The notes under the pieces were generated by a model. That model worked only from the letters and a program-made list of their open reading frames with translations. It ran no database searches and was not told the origin of the DNA. From CAVQCJ01 sp963849365 (lineage in GTDB: Bacteria > Actinomycetota > Actinomycetes > Prado026), in the NCBI GenBank assembly GCA_963849365.1, contig CAWKHA010000004.1:1178001-1242000 (forward strand): a stretch of 64,000 nt of DNA, read 5' to 3'. The position numbers and the translations under genes are program-made. Positions 16,832-28,950 of this stretch are shown piece by piece (the stretch's first letter is position 1; each line of letters starts with the position of its first letter).

Positions 16832-18364
16832 ATGCACGAGGACGGCACACCCGACCTCGGCACCGACGACGTACGCCGGCTGCGCGACGACCTGCGCGCA
16901 GCCGGCTACACCGTCGACGCCGTCCTCGAGCTGCTCGGCCCCGCCGCGTACGCCGCGCTGGCCCGCGGCGAGACCGTCCCCGCCCTGCGCGCGACGCCCG
17001 GCGGCTCGCCGCTCGAGACGCTCACGCGCCTGTTCGTCCTGCAGGCGCCGGTCCCGGAGGAGCAGGCCGGCCGGGTGCTGACCGGGCTCGGCGCGCTCGT
17101 CGCCGGCGGCCTGCTCGCCGCCGGTCCGCAGGGGATCATGGCAACCCTGGACATCCGCCCCTACGCCGCCGACGACGCCGACTTCCTGGTGGTCTCCGAC
17201 CTCGGCAGTGGCATCGGCGGGGTCCGCGGGCCGGTCCGGACGGACCACGTCCTCGGCGTCGGGGGAGCGTCCACCACGCTCGCTCAGCTCACCGTGCGCC
17301 CGCCCGTCGCGCGCGCGCTCGACCTGGGCACGGGCTGCGGGATCCAGGCCCTGCACCTGTCCCGGCACGCCGCGAGCGTCGTGGGCACCGACACCAACCG
17401 GCGCGCCCTGGCGATGGCCGGGCTCACCGCGGCCCTGAACGACGTCGAGCTCGACCTGCGCGCGGGCAGCCTCTTCGAACCGGTCGCCGGCGAGCGCTTC
17501 GACCTCGTCGTGTCGAACCCCCCGTTCGTCGTCTCGCCCGCCCCGCGCTTCAGCTACCGGGACGGCGGCTTCGACGGCGACGACCTGTGCCGCGACCTGG
17601 TCGGCGGCGCCCCGGACCACCTCGCCGACGGCGGCTGGTGCCAGCTGCTCGCGAACTGGCTGCACGTCCGCGGCCAGGACTGGCGCGAACGGGTGGCCGG
17701 CTGGGTGGTCCCGACCGGGTGCGACGCGCTCGTGCTGCAGCGCGAGGTGATGGACCCGATGGAGTACGCCGAGCTGTGGCTGCGCGACTCCGGCGAGGAC
17801 ACCGGCGGGGAGCACGCGGCGCTGTACGACGCCTGGCTGGACTGGTTCGAGCGGCATGCCGTCGAAGGAGTGGGCCTGGGGTGGGTCACCCTGCGCGCCG
17901 GCGGCGCGGCTCATCCGTACGTCCGCATCGAGGACCTCCGCCAGCCGGTCGACCAGCCGGTCGGCGGCGAGCTGCTGGACTGGTTCGAGCGGCACGACCG
18001 GCTGCAGGCGCTGGACGACGACGCGCTGCTGGCCGGTGCACCGGTCCTGGCCCCCGACGTGCACGTCGAGCAGGAGTCGGCGGCGGCCCCCGGCGGCGGG
18101 CTGGAGCGCCGGCCGGCCCGGGTGCGCCAGGCCTCCGGGCTCCGCCGCAGCGGGGGGATCGACGCGGTCGGGGTCGGCGTGCTGGCCGCGGCCGACGGGC
18201 GGCGCCCGCTCGGCACGATCCTCGACGAGGTGGCCGCGGCGCACGGGGTGTCCCCGGCCGACCTGGAGCCCGCGGCCGTCGCCGCTGTGCGTAGTCTCAT
18301 CGAGGAGGGGTTCCTCCGCCTGCCGGGGTCCGACCCGCAAGGGTCGGGGCCGGTCGCACCGTGA
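16832..18364 (+). CDS. SAM-dependent methyltransferase, HemK/PrmC-like with long C-terminal extension
   Basis: 510-residue protein. The first 150 residues are an uncharacterised N-terminal domain; a Rossmann methyltransferase follows, with motif I DLGTGCGIQALHLS and the NPPFVVS motif typical of N5-glutamine and adenine-N6 methylases. The last 180 residues are a helical extension. It starts with ATG five bases after the hppA stop. The same gene lies between hppA and topA in Streptomyces. The target, protein glutamine or nucleic acid, is unknown. Confidence 0.82.
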   Translation: MHEDGTPDLGTDDVRRLRDDLRAAGYTVDAVLELLGPAAYAALARGETVPALRATPGGSPLETLTRLFVLQAPVPEEQAGRVLTGLGALVAGGLLAAGPQGIMATLDIRPYAADDADFLVVSDLGSGIGGVRGPVRTDHVLGVGGASTTLAQLTVRPPVARALDLGTGCGIQALHLSRHAASVVGTDTNRRALAMAGLTAALNDVELDLRAGSLFEPVAGERFDLVVSNPPFVVSPAPRFSYRDGGFDGDDLCRDLVGGAPDHLADGGWCQLLANWLHVRGQDWRERVAGWVVPTGCDALVLQREVMDPMEYAELWLRDSGEDTGGEHAALYDAWLDWFERHAVEGVGLGWVTLRAGGAAHPYVRIEDLRQPVDQPVGGELLDWFERHDRLQALDDDALLAGAPVLAPDVHVEQESAAAPGGGLERRPARVRQASGLRRSGGIDAVGVGVLAAADGRRPLGTILDEVAAAHGVSPADLEPAAVAAVRSLIEEGFLRLPGSDPQGSGPVAP

Positions 18365-18481
18365 CCGGCCGGCCGGGCGGCCGGGTTTGACAGCCCCCCC
18401 GTTCGTAGCCCACGCTCCGGCGCGACCGGCCTGGACCGATCCCGGCCGTTCGTGCCAGACCGTCAGCGGAAAGTGAGAGCA

Positions 18482-21175
<2,694 letters not shown>

Positions 21176-21198
21176 CGGTCATCGCGCCGGCTCGATGA

Positions 21199-22818
21199 TC
21201 AGGGCGGGTTGCGGGTGCCGCCCGGGGCCGTCCAGAGCTGGACGGCGGCGGCCGGGACCCACCATCCGGCGTTCGGTCCGGCGACGATCCCGAGGTACTC
21301 GACCGCGTTGATCGTGAGTCGCTGGCCGACCAGCACCGGCCCGTGCCCGACGAGGTTCACCTGCCTGGTCGGCAACGGTCCGCCGGGAACCGCCGGCGGT
21401 TGGACGGCGGTGGCCACGTCCTGGGTCAGCGTCCCGTTCCGGTACGGCAGGTAGCGCACGGGCAGGCACGAACCTCGGACGTACGTCGACCCGACCACCT
21501 CCTGCACGTAGTAGCCCGACAGGGTGCCGGCGCTGATCAGGTACCAGAGCCCGGCGCGGCCGGCGATCTTGGTGCGGGCCGTGCACGGAGCGGACGTGAC
21601 CGTCGTGACCGCGATCGAGCGGCTGCGGGTGACCTGGCCGGTGGAGCTGAAGACGTAGCCGACGTGGGTGCCCTTCCCGAACACCACGGTCCCGGCGACC
21701 TTGGGGCTCGGGAAGTCGGCGGACAGGGTGTCGGCGATGCCGGCGAAGGACGGGTCGCCGGTGATCGTCGCGATGAGCAGGTGCTGCATCGAGTGCGTGG
21801 GGTGGTAGTTGCCGGAGTCGGCGCGGTCCTGCAGGCAGTACACGCTGCGCCAGCCCGGGTTCCGGACCTGCTGGGCCACGGACCGGGCGGTGCTGAACGC
21901 ACCCTGCACGAGCTGGCGGGCGCGCTCGTCTTTGGTGAGCAGGTAGTACTGGTAGAGGCCGAAGGACGCGAACATGTGCCCGTTGTACGTGCGGTCGCCG
22001 GACGCGATGTCGGTGCGGGGGTACTCGTCCAGCCACAGCAGACCGGCGTAGACCCACGCCACCCACGGCTTCCCGGCGACCTGCGGGACGAGGAAGGCGC
22101 GGAACGTTCCGTCGGCCTCCGCCTTGTGCCCCAGGTCGCCCGTCACCCGGTAGAGCCGCGTGAAGAAGTCGAGCACCTGTCCCTGGGCCATGCCCGAGTA
22201 CCACGGCGCGGTACGCACGGCCGTGCCGTGCGGTCGGTCGGCGAAGTCGTACGGGTGGAACAGGGCGCCCGAGTACGCCCGCGCCCGGCTGATGAGCCGC
22301 TGCGCCTGGGCCAGGGCGACGGTCAGGTAGCGGCGGTCGGCCGTGAGCCGGTAGCTCTCCAGCATCGTGATGCCGTACTGCGCCTGCCCGGTCGGGTGGT
22401 TCCACAGCTTGCCCTGGAGCAGGACCATCCGTACCCCGCTCGCGTCGACCGTGCCGTAGCCGACCCTGGCCGGCGACGCCAGGGCGTACGGCTGCAGCTC
22501 GGGCGGCGGCTGGCGCAGCTCGAAGTCGTAGCGCAGGAAGTTCTTGGAGGGCACGGCGGCCGTGACCGGGACCCGTGGGGCCGGGTCGGCGGTGATGGTC
22601 AGCCCGACCGGGGGGACGACGGCGACTCCCTGCATCCCGGTGAGCCCGGCGCCCACCTCGCCCGGTGCGTCGGCGCCCATGGTGCTGGTGGGTGCCGGAA
22701 CCGGCGCGGTGCTGTCGGCCAGCGCCACGCCCGGCAGCGCGGCTCCGACGCCGGCGCCGCCCGCGGCGACCGCGACCGAGCGCAGCAGCGTGCGCCTGGT
22801 GAGCCGGCTCTCCCCCAT
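21199..22818 (-). CDS. Exported D-glucuronyl C5-epimerase-like protein
   Basis: 539 residues with a twin-arginine-type signal (SRLTRRTLLRSVAVAAGG) and an Ala-rich cleavage region. Residues about 95-380 resemble the C-terminal domain of D-glucuronyl C5-epimerases: HPTGQAQYGITMLESYRL, APWYSGMAQGQVLDFFTRLY and the later WLDEYP segment. The last 130 residues look like small beta-repeat modules. AAGGAG lies ahead of the ATG. It faces topA tail to tail and is divergent from tmk. A role in modifying an exported uronic-acid polysaccharide is inference. Confidence 0.75.
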   Translation of the reverse strand: MGESRLTRRTLLRSVAVAAGGAGVGAALPGVALADSTAPVPAPTSTMGADAPGEVGAGLTGMQGVAVVPPVGLTITADPAPRVPVTAAVPSKNFLRYDFELRQPPPELQPYALASPARVGYGTVDASGVRMVLLQGKLWNHPTGQAQYGITMLESYRLTADRRYLTVALAQAQRLISRARAYSGALFHPYDFADRPHGTAVRTAPWYSGMAQGQVLDFFTRLYRVTGDLGHKAEADGTFRAFLVPQVAGKPWVAWVYAGLLWLDEYPRTDIASGDRTYNGHMFASFGLYQYYLLTKDERARQLVQGAFSTARSVAQQVRNPGWRSVYCLQDRADSGNYHPTHSMQHLLIATITGDPSFAGIADTLSADFPSPKVAGTVVFGKGTHVGYVFSSTGQVTRSRSIAVTTVTSAPCTARTKIAGRAGLWYLISAGTLSGYYVQEVVGSTYVRGSCLPVRYLPYRNGTLTQDVATAVQPPAVPGGPLPTRQVNLVGHGPVLVGQRLTINAVEYLGIVAGPNAGWWVPAAAVQLWTAPGGTRNPP

Positions 22819-22919
22819 ATCGACTCCTTCGCGTCGATCCCGACCACCCGGGTCGTCGCCGCGGACAGTACCTGCAGCCGTCGCCGGGGCGGGTCCGAAC
22901 CCGCGGATAAGGTGCGGGC

Positions 22920-23537
22920 ATGTTCGTGGCGTTCGAGGGTGGCGAGGGCGCCGGCAAGTCCACCCAGGTGGCGGCGCTGGCCGCTCTGCTGCGCTCGCGC
23001 GGCCACGAGGTCCTCGAGACGCGCGAGCCCGGTGACACCCGCATCGGCCCGGACGTGCGCCGGCTGGTCCTGGGCCACGCCAGCACCGGCCTGTCCGCCA
23101 AGGCGGAGGCGCTCCTGTACGCAGCCGACCGCGCCGAGCACGTCGAGTCCGTGGTCCGGCCGGCGCTGGCCAGAGGCGTGGTCGTGCTCACGGACCGCTA
23201 CGTCGACTCCTCGCTGGCGTACCAGGGCGCCGGCCGTCCGCTCGACTACGCCGAGGTCGCGCGGGTCAACGCCTGGGCCACCGGCGGGCTCGTCCCCGAC
23301 CTCACGGTCCTGCTCGACCTGGACCCTGCCGAGGGGCTGCGCCGTGCCGGCGAGCCGGACCGGCTGGAGGTCGAGCCGGTGGAGTTCCACCGGCGGGTCA
23401 GGGCCAAGTTCCTCGAGCTGGCCGCGGCCGACCCCGCGCGCTACGTGGTGCTCGACGCTTCTGCGCCGCCCGGGCAGGTGCAGGCCGAGGTGGCCGGCGC
23501 GGTCCTGGCCCGGATGGACGCCGAGGTGGTCCAGTGA
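22920..23537 (+). CDS. tmk: Thymidylate kinase
   Basis: Phosphorylates dTMP to dTDP for DNA synthesis. The 205-residue protein has the P-loop EGGEGAGKSTQ, the DR(Y/H) motif in TDRYVDSSLAYQG, and the lid region with GEPDRLEVEPVEFHRRV. It is the stand-alone form, unlike the tmk fused to a transporter in some Streptomyces. Its stop overlaps the GTG of holB by four bases. The gene sits after topA, as usual in actinobacteria. Confidence 0.96.
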   Translation: MFVAFEGGEGAGKSTQVAALAALLRSRGHEVLETREPGDTRIGPDVRRLVLGHASTGLSAKAEALLYAADRAEHVESVVRPALARGVVVLTDRYVDSSLAYQGAGRPLDYAEVARVNAWATGGLVPDLTVLLDLDPAEGLRRAGEPDRLEVEPVEFHRRVRAKFLELAAADPARYVVLDASAPPGQVQAEVAGAVLARMDAEVVQ

Positions 23538-24757
23538 GCGCGGGGCTGCAGGCCGCGGGGCGGCCGCCGGGTACGGGGGTGTGGACCGACCTGGTCGGGC
23601 AGACCCGCGCCGTCGAGCAGCTGCGCGCCGCGGCGCTCGCCGCCCGCGAGGTCGTCGCCGGCACCGGTCCGGGTGTCGGCATGACGCACGCCTGGGTGTT
23701 CACCGGCCCGCCGGGCTCGGGCCGCAGCACGGCGGCGCTGGCCTTCGCCGCGGCGCTGCAGTGCACGACGGCCGGCGCGGAGCCGGGCTGCGGCCAGTGC
23801 CACGCCTGCCTGACCACGCTGGAGGGCACCCACCCCGACGTCGAGGTGGTCCGCCCGCCCGGCCTGCACCACCTGACCGACGAGATCCGGCACCTGGTCC
23901 GCGGGGCGGTGCTGTCTCCGGCGAGCGGCCGCTGGCAGGTCGTGGTGGTCGAGGACGCCGACCGCCTAGAAGGCCCGGACCTGGCGTGGCGACCGGCCAA
24001 CGCCCTGCTCAAGGCCATCGAGGAACCGGCGCCGAGGACCGTGTGGATCCTGTGCGCTCCGTCGCTGGAGGACGTCCTGCCGACGATCCGGTCGCGCTGC
24101 CGGCCGGTCGGCCTCGTCACTCCGCCGGTCGACGCCGTCGCCGAGGTGCTCGTGCGGCGCGACGGCGTCGACACCGCGACGGCCGCGTTCGCCGCGCGGG
24201 CGGCCCAGTCGCATGTCGGGCGGGCGCGACGTCTCGCGCTCGACGAGGGGAGCCGGCTGCGGCGGGCCGAGGTGCTGCGCATCCCTGCCGCACTGTCCGA
24301 CGTGGGCTCGTGCCTGGTGGCCGCCGCGAACCTGGTCGACAACGCCGACGAGGAAGCCCAGGCGGCCACGACCGGGCGGGACGCGGCCGAGACCGACGCA
24401 ATGGCGCTCGCGCTCGGGCAGGGGTCCAGCCGTGGCCTCGACGCGACCGGCCGGGCCCAGCTCAAGGACCTGGAGAAGCAGCACAAGCGCCGCGCGACCC
24501 GGACCCAGCGCGACATCCTCGACCTCGCGCTGCTCGACCTCGTCGGCTTCTACCGGGACGTCCTGGTCCGGCAGCTCGGTGCCCCCGTGGAGATCGCCAA
24601 CGTCGATGTCGCCGGTGAGCTGGACGCCGTGGCCCGCACGAGCACGCCCGAGCGCACGCTTCAGCGGGTCGACGCGATCTTCGCGTGCCGCGCCGCGGTC
24701 GCGTCCAACGTCGCCCCGCTGCTGGCCGTCGAGGCGCTGACGCTCGCGCTGCGCTGA
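23534..24757 (+). CDS. holB: DNA polymerase III delta prime subunit
   Basis: 407-residue clamp-loader subunit. The P-loop reads GPPGSGRST with Arg in place of Lys, as in non-hydrolysing delta prime. Zinc ligands lie in the Cys cluster around CGQCHAC, and the sensor region has TIRSRCRPVGL. Between EDADRLEG and NALLKAIEEP a short extra stretch (PDLAWRP) is present where the family has a tighter turn. It starts with GTG inside the tmk stop and is probably translated with it. The C-terminal third is the usual helical collar domain. Confidence 0.93.
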   Translation: MSAGLQAAGRPPGTGVWTDLVGQTRAVEQLRAAALAAREVVAGTGPGVGMTHAWVFTGPPGSGRSTAALAFAAALQCTTAGAEPGCGQCHACLTTLEGTHPDVEVVRPPGLHHLTDEIRHLVRGAVLSPASGRWQVVVVEDADRLEGPDLAWRPANALLKAIEEPAPRTVWILCAPSLEDVLPTIRSRCRPVGLVTPPVDAVAEVLVRRDGVDTATAAFAARAAQSHVGRARRLALDEGSRLRRAEVLRIPAALSDVGSCLVAAANLVDNADEEAQAATTGRDAAETDAMALALGQGSSRGLDATGRAQLKDLEKQHKRRATRTQRDILDLALLDLVGFYRDVLVRQLGAPVEIANVDVAGELDAVARTSTPERTLQRVDAIFACRAAVASNVAPLLAVEALTLALR

Positions 24758-24780
24758 CCGTCCGGCCCAGGTCCGCGGTG

Positions 24781-25632
24781 TCAGCCGGTGGCGGTCCCGT
24801 CCGCCGTGCCGAGCCCGTGCGTGTAGGCCTGCATCCCCTGCACCGCCGGGGAGAGCACCTCGCCCGCGCTGCGTCCCAGGTCGGGGGCGCCGAGCAGCTC
24901 GGCGGCGGCCGCCAGCAGGCCTTCGTACGCCTCGACCCCCGCGCGCAACCGTTGCGACACCTGGGCGGCGGCCTCGTTCGCCGCCGCAGCCGCCGGGCCC
25001 CCGGGCATGTCGCGCGCGACCCCGTCGAGCACGACCAGCCGTTCCACCTGCTGGCGCAGCAGCGGCGCCGCCTCGTCGACCGCTCGGGCCAGCTCCGCAC
25101 CGGCCGGCGGGTAGAGCCGCTCCACCGCCGGCACCACCCGGGCGAGGTTCGCCTCCGCCACGGCCAGCCGCTCCGCCACGTCGGCGCCGACCGCCGACCG
25201 GGACAGGCCCGGCCGGGCGAGCAGGCCGCCGAAGACGTCGAACCGCCGGCCGCTGCGGCCCAGACCGGCGCCGCCCACCGGGCCCGTCGACCAGGCGGGC
25301 GACCACGCCGTCGGGTAGGCCGACCGCTGCGGCGGCCGCGCCCGGCGCAGCCGCAGGAAGCCGGTCACGCCGTACCAGACCGACAACGCCGTGCCGCACA
25401 GCCACCACGCCGTCCCGCCCGAGCCGACCGCGACCACCGTGGCCACCGCCGCGACCGCAGACACGAACACCCTGGTGCGCAGCCGGCCGGCCGTCCGCTC
25501 GAAGCGGGCCCGCTCGCGCCGGTACGCCAGCTCGCCGGTGTCGATCCCGGCCTGCGCGGCCCGCCAGGCGGCGACCACCTCGCCCGCTGTGCCTGCGGCG
25601 CGCGTCACCCGGGGCCGGTCGGTGCTCTCCAC
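24781..25632 (-). CDS. Hypothetical membrane protein with helical cytoplasmic domain
   Basis: 283 residues. An N-terminal amphipathic helix (AGIDTGELAYRRERARFERTA) leads into two hydrophobic helices (VFVSAVAAVATVVAVG and WWLCGTALSVWYGVTGF). The rest is helical and Ala/Glu/Leu-rich, with LAVAEANLARVVPAV and LRAGVEAYEGLLAAAAELLG suggesting coiled coils. The GTG at 25632 has GGTGGG ahead; longer readings are antisense to the hydrolase gene. It converges with holB and is divergent from the lipoprotein gene. No known family was recognised. Confidence 0.65.
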   Translation of the reverse strand: MESTDRPRVTRAAGTAGEVVAAWRAAQAGIDTGELAYRRERARFERTAGRLRTRVFVSAVAAVATVVAVGSGGTAWWLCGTALSVWYGVTGFLRLRRARPPQRSAYPTAWSPAWSTGPVGGAGLGRSGRRFDVFGGLLARPGLSRSAVGADVAERLAVAEANLARVVPAVERLYPPAGAELARAVDEAAPLLRQQVERLVVLDGVARDMPGGPAAAAANEAAAQVSQRLRAGVEAYEGLLAAAAELLGAPDLGRSAGEVLSPAVQGMQAYTHGLGTADGTATG

Positions 25633-25734
25633 GGACCCACCGTACGTCGCCTTCAGGTCGCACACAGGTCCGCGTGAGATCCTGCAGGCCTCCGGCCGAG
25701 AGTCCAGGCCGCCCGACCCCGAGGATCCCGGCCC

Positions 25735-27288
25735 GTGCGCCCCCTGCTCTCCCGCCCCACCGTTCTCGTCGCCGCGGCCGGCGCCCTGGTCGCCGTGCTG
25801 GCCCTGGCCGGCTGCACCGGAGGCTCGGACCCGCTGCCGACCTTCACCCCGACCGCGCAGCCGGGGTCCAGCGTGCCGCCGACGCCGTCCCTGCAGGGGT
25901 TCTACGCGCAGCGCCCGTCGTGGTCGCCGTGCCGCAACGGCTTCCTGTGCGCGTCGCTCAGCGTGCCGATCGACTACGCCGACCCGGCCGGCGGGGACCT
26001 GACGCTCAAGCTCGTCCGGCTGCCGGCCACCGACCCGGCGCACCGGATCGGGTCCCTGCTGGTCAACCCCGGCGGCCCGGGTGTCTCCGGGATCCAGTAC
26101 GCCCGGAACGCGCGCGGCGCGTTCAGCGCGCGGCTGCGTGCGGCGTACGACGTCGTCGGCTTCGACCCGCGCGGCGTCGGCGCGAGCACGCCGGTGCACT
26201 GCCTGGACGCCAAGGGCATCGACGCGCTCGTCGCCTACGACGGCTCGCCCGACACCGCTGCCGAGGAACAGGGGATCGTCGCCATCAGCCGGCACTTCGC
26301 CGACGGCTGCCTGCAGCGTTCGGCGAAGATCCTCGGGCACCTGGGCACGGTGGACACCGCGCGCGACATGGACGTGATCCGTGCCGTCGTCGGCGACGCC
26401 AAGCTGCACTACTTCGGGGCCTCGTACGGGACCTTCCTCGGCGCCACGTACGCGGAGGAGTTCCCGGCCAAGGTCGGCCGGCTCGTGCTGGACGGTGCGG
26501 TGGACCCGACGCTCGACCCGAACGCGCTGTCAGCGGGGCAGCTCGGCGGGTTCGAGCGCGCCCTCGCCGCCTTCCTGAACGACTGCGTCCGGCGCTCGGA
26601 CTGCCCGGTCGGCCCGACGGTGCAGGACGCCAGGGCGCAGATCCAGCGCCTCGTCCAGGAGTCCGACGCCCACCCGCTGAGCAGCGACAGCGGACGGCCC
26701 GTCACGCAGTCACTCGTCGTGCTCGGGCTGCTGTACCCGCTGTACGACCAGATCAACGGCTGGCCGTCACTGCGCTCCGCCCTCAACCAGGCCTTCGGCG
26801 GGAACGGCAACACCCTGCTGCTCATCGCCGACGCCTACAGCGACCGGAACCCCGACGGCAGCTACGCCTCCAACCAGAACGAGGCCACGTACGCCGTCAA
26901 CTGCCTCGACCGGCCCGACCACTCCACGATCCCCGAGCTGCGCGCCGACGCCGCGCGCCTGGCCAAGCAGTCACCGATCTTCGGCGCCTACTTCGCGTGG
27001 AGCGACGTGCCGTGCACCGTGTGGCCGGTGCCGCCGACGGACCAGCCGCACGAGATCCATGCTGTCGGTGCCGCCCCCATCCTCGTCGTCGGCACCACCC
27101 GGGACCCGGCCACGCCGTACCAGTGGGCGCAGCACCTCGCATCGATGCTGGCGTCCGGTCGGCTGTTGACCCGCGTGGGCGACGGGCACACCGCGTACCA
27201 GCGGGGGAGTGCCTGCATCGACGCCGCCGTGGACGCCTACCTCGTCCGCGGCACCCTGCCGGCCGTGGGCAAGGTCTGCTCGACCTGA
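25735..27288 (+). CDS. Secreted lipoprotein alpha/beta hydrolase, tripeptidyl aminopeptidase type
   Basis: 517 residues with a lipoprotein signal ending in LALAGC. The alpha/beta hydrolase core has an oxyanion region VNPGGPGVSG, nucleophile Ser in FGASYGTFLG, Asp in GTTRDPATPY and His in VGDGHTAY. The C-terminal TAP-type domain is the one found in Streptomyces tripeptidyl aminopeptidases (SlpD/SlpE, Tap). It is likely anchored outside the cell and trims peptides from the N-terminus. The same gene follows holB in Streptomyces. GTG at 25735 has GAGGA upstream. Confidence 0.88.
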   Translation: MRPLLSRPTVLVAAAGALVAVLALAGCTGGSDPLPTFTPTAQPGSSVPPTPSLQGFYAQRPSWSPCRNGFLCASLSVPIDYADPAGGDLTLKLVRLPATDPAHRIGSLLVNPGGPGVSGIQYARNARGAFSARLRAAYDVVGFDPRGVGASTPVHCLDAKGIDALVAYDGSPDTAAEEQGIVAISRHFADGCLQRSAKILGHLGTVDTARDMDVIRAVVGDAKLHYFGASYGTFLGATYAEEFPAKVGRLVLDGAVDPTLDPNALSAGQLGGFERALAAFLNDCVRRSDCPVGPTVQDARAQIQRLVQESDAHPLSSDSGRPVTQSLVVLGLLYPLYDQINGWPSLRSALNQAFGGNGNTLLLIADAYSDRNPDGSYASNQNEATYAVNCLDRPDHSTIPELRADAARLAKQSPIFGAYFAWSDVPCTVWPVPPTDQPHEIHAVGAAPILVVGTTRDPATPYQWAQHLASMLASGRLLTRVGDGHTAYQRGSACIDAAVDAYLVRGTLPAVGKVCST

Positions 27289-27364
27289 ACCGCTCGACCT
27301 GACCCGGCCCGTCGCCCGGTCCAGGACCTTGGTCCCTGGCCGAGGCGGACTCGACCCTGGAAAC

Positions 27365-27393
27365 CTACGGTACCGTAACTTACGCAACCGTAG
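27365..27393 (+). promoter_or_regulatory. Palindromic operator upstream of nitronate monooxygenase gene
   Basis: A perfect 12-bp palindrome, TACGGTACCGTA (27366-27377), lies inside a wider inverted repeat, CTACGGT (27365-27371) with ACCGTAG (27387-27393). It ends about 15 nt before the ATG at 27409, so a bound protein would block the promoter or transcript start. Such sites are typical of TetR-family repressors; no regulator gene is adjacent, so control would be in trans. Confidence 0.6.
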
Positions 27394-27408
27394 GCGAGAG
27401 GGAGAGGC

Positions 27409-28866
27409 ATGGCTGACGTTGGACTGCCGACACTGATCCAGGGCGGGATGGGCGTGGCCGTCTCCTCGTGGCGGCTGGCCCGCGCCGTTTCCGGACAAGG
27501 ACAGCTCGGGGTCGTCTCCGGGACCGCGCTCGACGTCGTCCTGGCCAGGAGACTGCAGGACGGCGATCCCGGCGGGCACGCGCGGCGCGCGCTCGCAGCC
27601 TTCCCCGACCCGTCGATGGCCGACCGTGTGGTCGGTCGCTACTTCGTCGACGGCGGGCGGGCGCCCGGTGCGCCGTACCGGCCCGTCCCCAGGCTGACCC
27701 TGCGTCAGGGACGCGCTGGCCAGGAGCTGGCCGTGCTCGGCAGCTTCGTCGAGGTCTGGCTCGCCAGAGAGGGACACGACGGGGTCGTCGGCATCAACCT
27801 GCTGGAGAAGGTGCAGATGGGCGCGCCGGGGGCTGCCCTCGGAGCGATGCTGGCCGGCGTCGACTACGTCCTGGTCGGGGCCGGCGTGCCACGCCAGCTG
27901 CCGCAGCTGCTGACCGACCTCGCCGCTGGTCGTGCCGGCGGCGTCGACGTCGACGTCCACGGATCGACCGAGCCCGTCCGCGTCGAGATCGATCCGGCCG
28001 ACCTGCTCGGCGTCGACCTCCCGCCCGTGCGCCGCCCGAAGTTCCTGGCCATCGTGTCGAGCGCTGTCCTGGCGGCCTATCTTGCCCGCGACGACGCGAC
28101 CCGACCGGACGGGTTCGTGATCGAGGGTCCGCCGGCGGGTGGCCACAACGCACCTCCCCGCGGACGGCTCGTCCTCGAGGACGGCGAGCCGGTGTACGGC
28201 CCGCGCGACGAGTTCGACCTCGTCCGGATGGCCGGGCTCGGCCTCCCGTTCTGGCTCGCAGGCTCCTACGGAGCCCCCGACCGCGTGGCGCAGGCGCTGG
28301 CGTCCGGCGCCACGGGTGTCCAGGTCGGGACGCTGTTCGCGCTCTGCGCCGAGTCGGGTCTGCTCGCTTCGGTGCGGGAACAGATCCTCGACCAGCTGGC
28401 CCGCGACGAGCTCGTCGTCCGCACCGACCCGATGGCGTCCCCGACCGGCTTCCCGTTCAAGGTGGCGCAGCTGGCGGGCTCGCTGTCGGACCGCGACGTG
28501 TACGAGTCGCGGCCGCGCATCTGCGACCTCAGCTACCTGCGGACGCCGTACCTCACCGAGTCCGGTGACGTCGGCTACCGGTGCCCGAGCGAGCCGGTGC
28601 ACATGTACCTGCGCAAGGGCGGCGCCATCGCGGACACCGTGGACCGCAAGTGCCTGTGCAATGCCCTGACGGCCAACGTCGGCCTGGCCCAGACCCGGCG
28701 CGACGGCTCCGTCGAACGGACGCTGGTCACGCTCGGCTCGGACCTCGACGGCGTGCGGGCACTGGCCGACAGGTTCCCCGGCGGATGGCGTGCCGCGGAC
28801 GTCGTCGACTGGCTGCTCGCGACGGTCGACGCCACCCAGGGCGTGTCTTCGCCCGTCGCCGTGTGA
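27409..28866 (+). CDS. Nitronate monooxygenase-like flavoprotein
   Basis: 485-residue protein of the 2-nitropropane dioxygenase/FabK-like TIM-barrel family, which uses FMN. Visible family segments are LIQGGMGVAVSSWRLA at the N-terminus, VIEGPPAGGHNAPP around the phosphate-binding and active-site His region, and GATGVQVGTLFALC. It is longer than classical nitronate monooxygenases (about 330-370), with an extra C-terminal part containing CPSEPVHMYLRKGG and a CLCN Cys pair. AGGGAG precedes the ATG. Substrate unknown: nitronates or enoyl compounds are possible. It stands alone, behind a palindromic operator. Confidence 0.78.
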   Translation: MADVGLPTLIQGGMGVAVSSWRLARAVSGQGQLGVVSGTALDVVLARRLQDGDPGGHARRALAAFPDPSMADRVVGRYFVDGGRAPGAPYRPVPRLTLRQGRAGQELAVLGSFVEVWLAREGHDGVVGINLLEKVQMGAPGAALGAMLAGVDYVLVGAGVPRQLPQLLTDLAAGRAGGVDVDVHGSTEPVRVEIDPADLLGVDLPPVRRPKFLAIVSSAVLAAYLARDDATRPDGFVIEGPPAGGHNAPPRGRLVLEDGEPVYGPRDEFDLVRMAGLGLPFWLAGSYGAPDRVAQALASGATGVQVGTLFALCAESGLLASVREQILDQLARDELVVRTDPMASPTGFPFKVAQLAGSLSDRDVYESRPRICDLSYLRTPYLTESGDVGYRCPSEPVHMYLRKGGAIADTVDRKCLCNALTANVGLAQTRRDGSVERTLVTLGSDLDGVRALADRFPGGWRAADVVDWLLATVDATQGVSSPVAV

Positions 28867-28950
28867 TCGAGCCGGGTTCGGCGTCGCCCGGGCCTCCTGA
28901 TCTGCTCCTGTAGACTTCCCGCCTCGCGCGGGCCGCTGTGGCCGGCGCGG

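Noticed and set aside
18348..18370. Terminator hairpin (GGCCGGTC/GACCGGCC) after the methyltransferase
   Set aside because: The 8-bp stem overlaps the stop codon and has no T run; in DNA of this GC content such stems are frequent.
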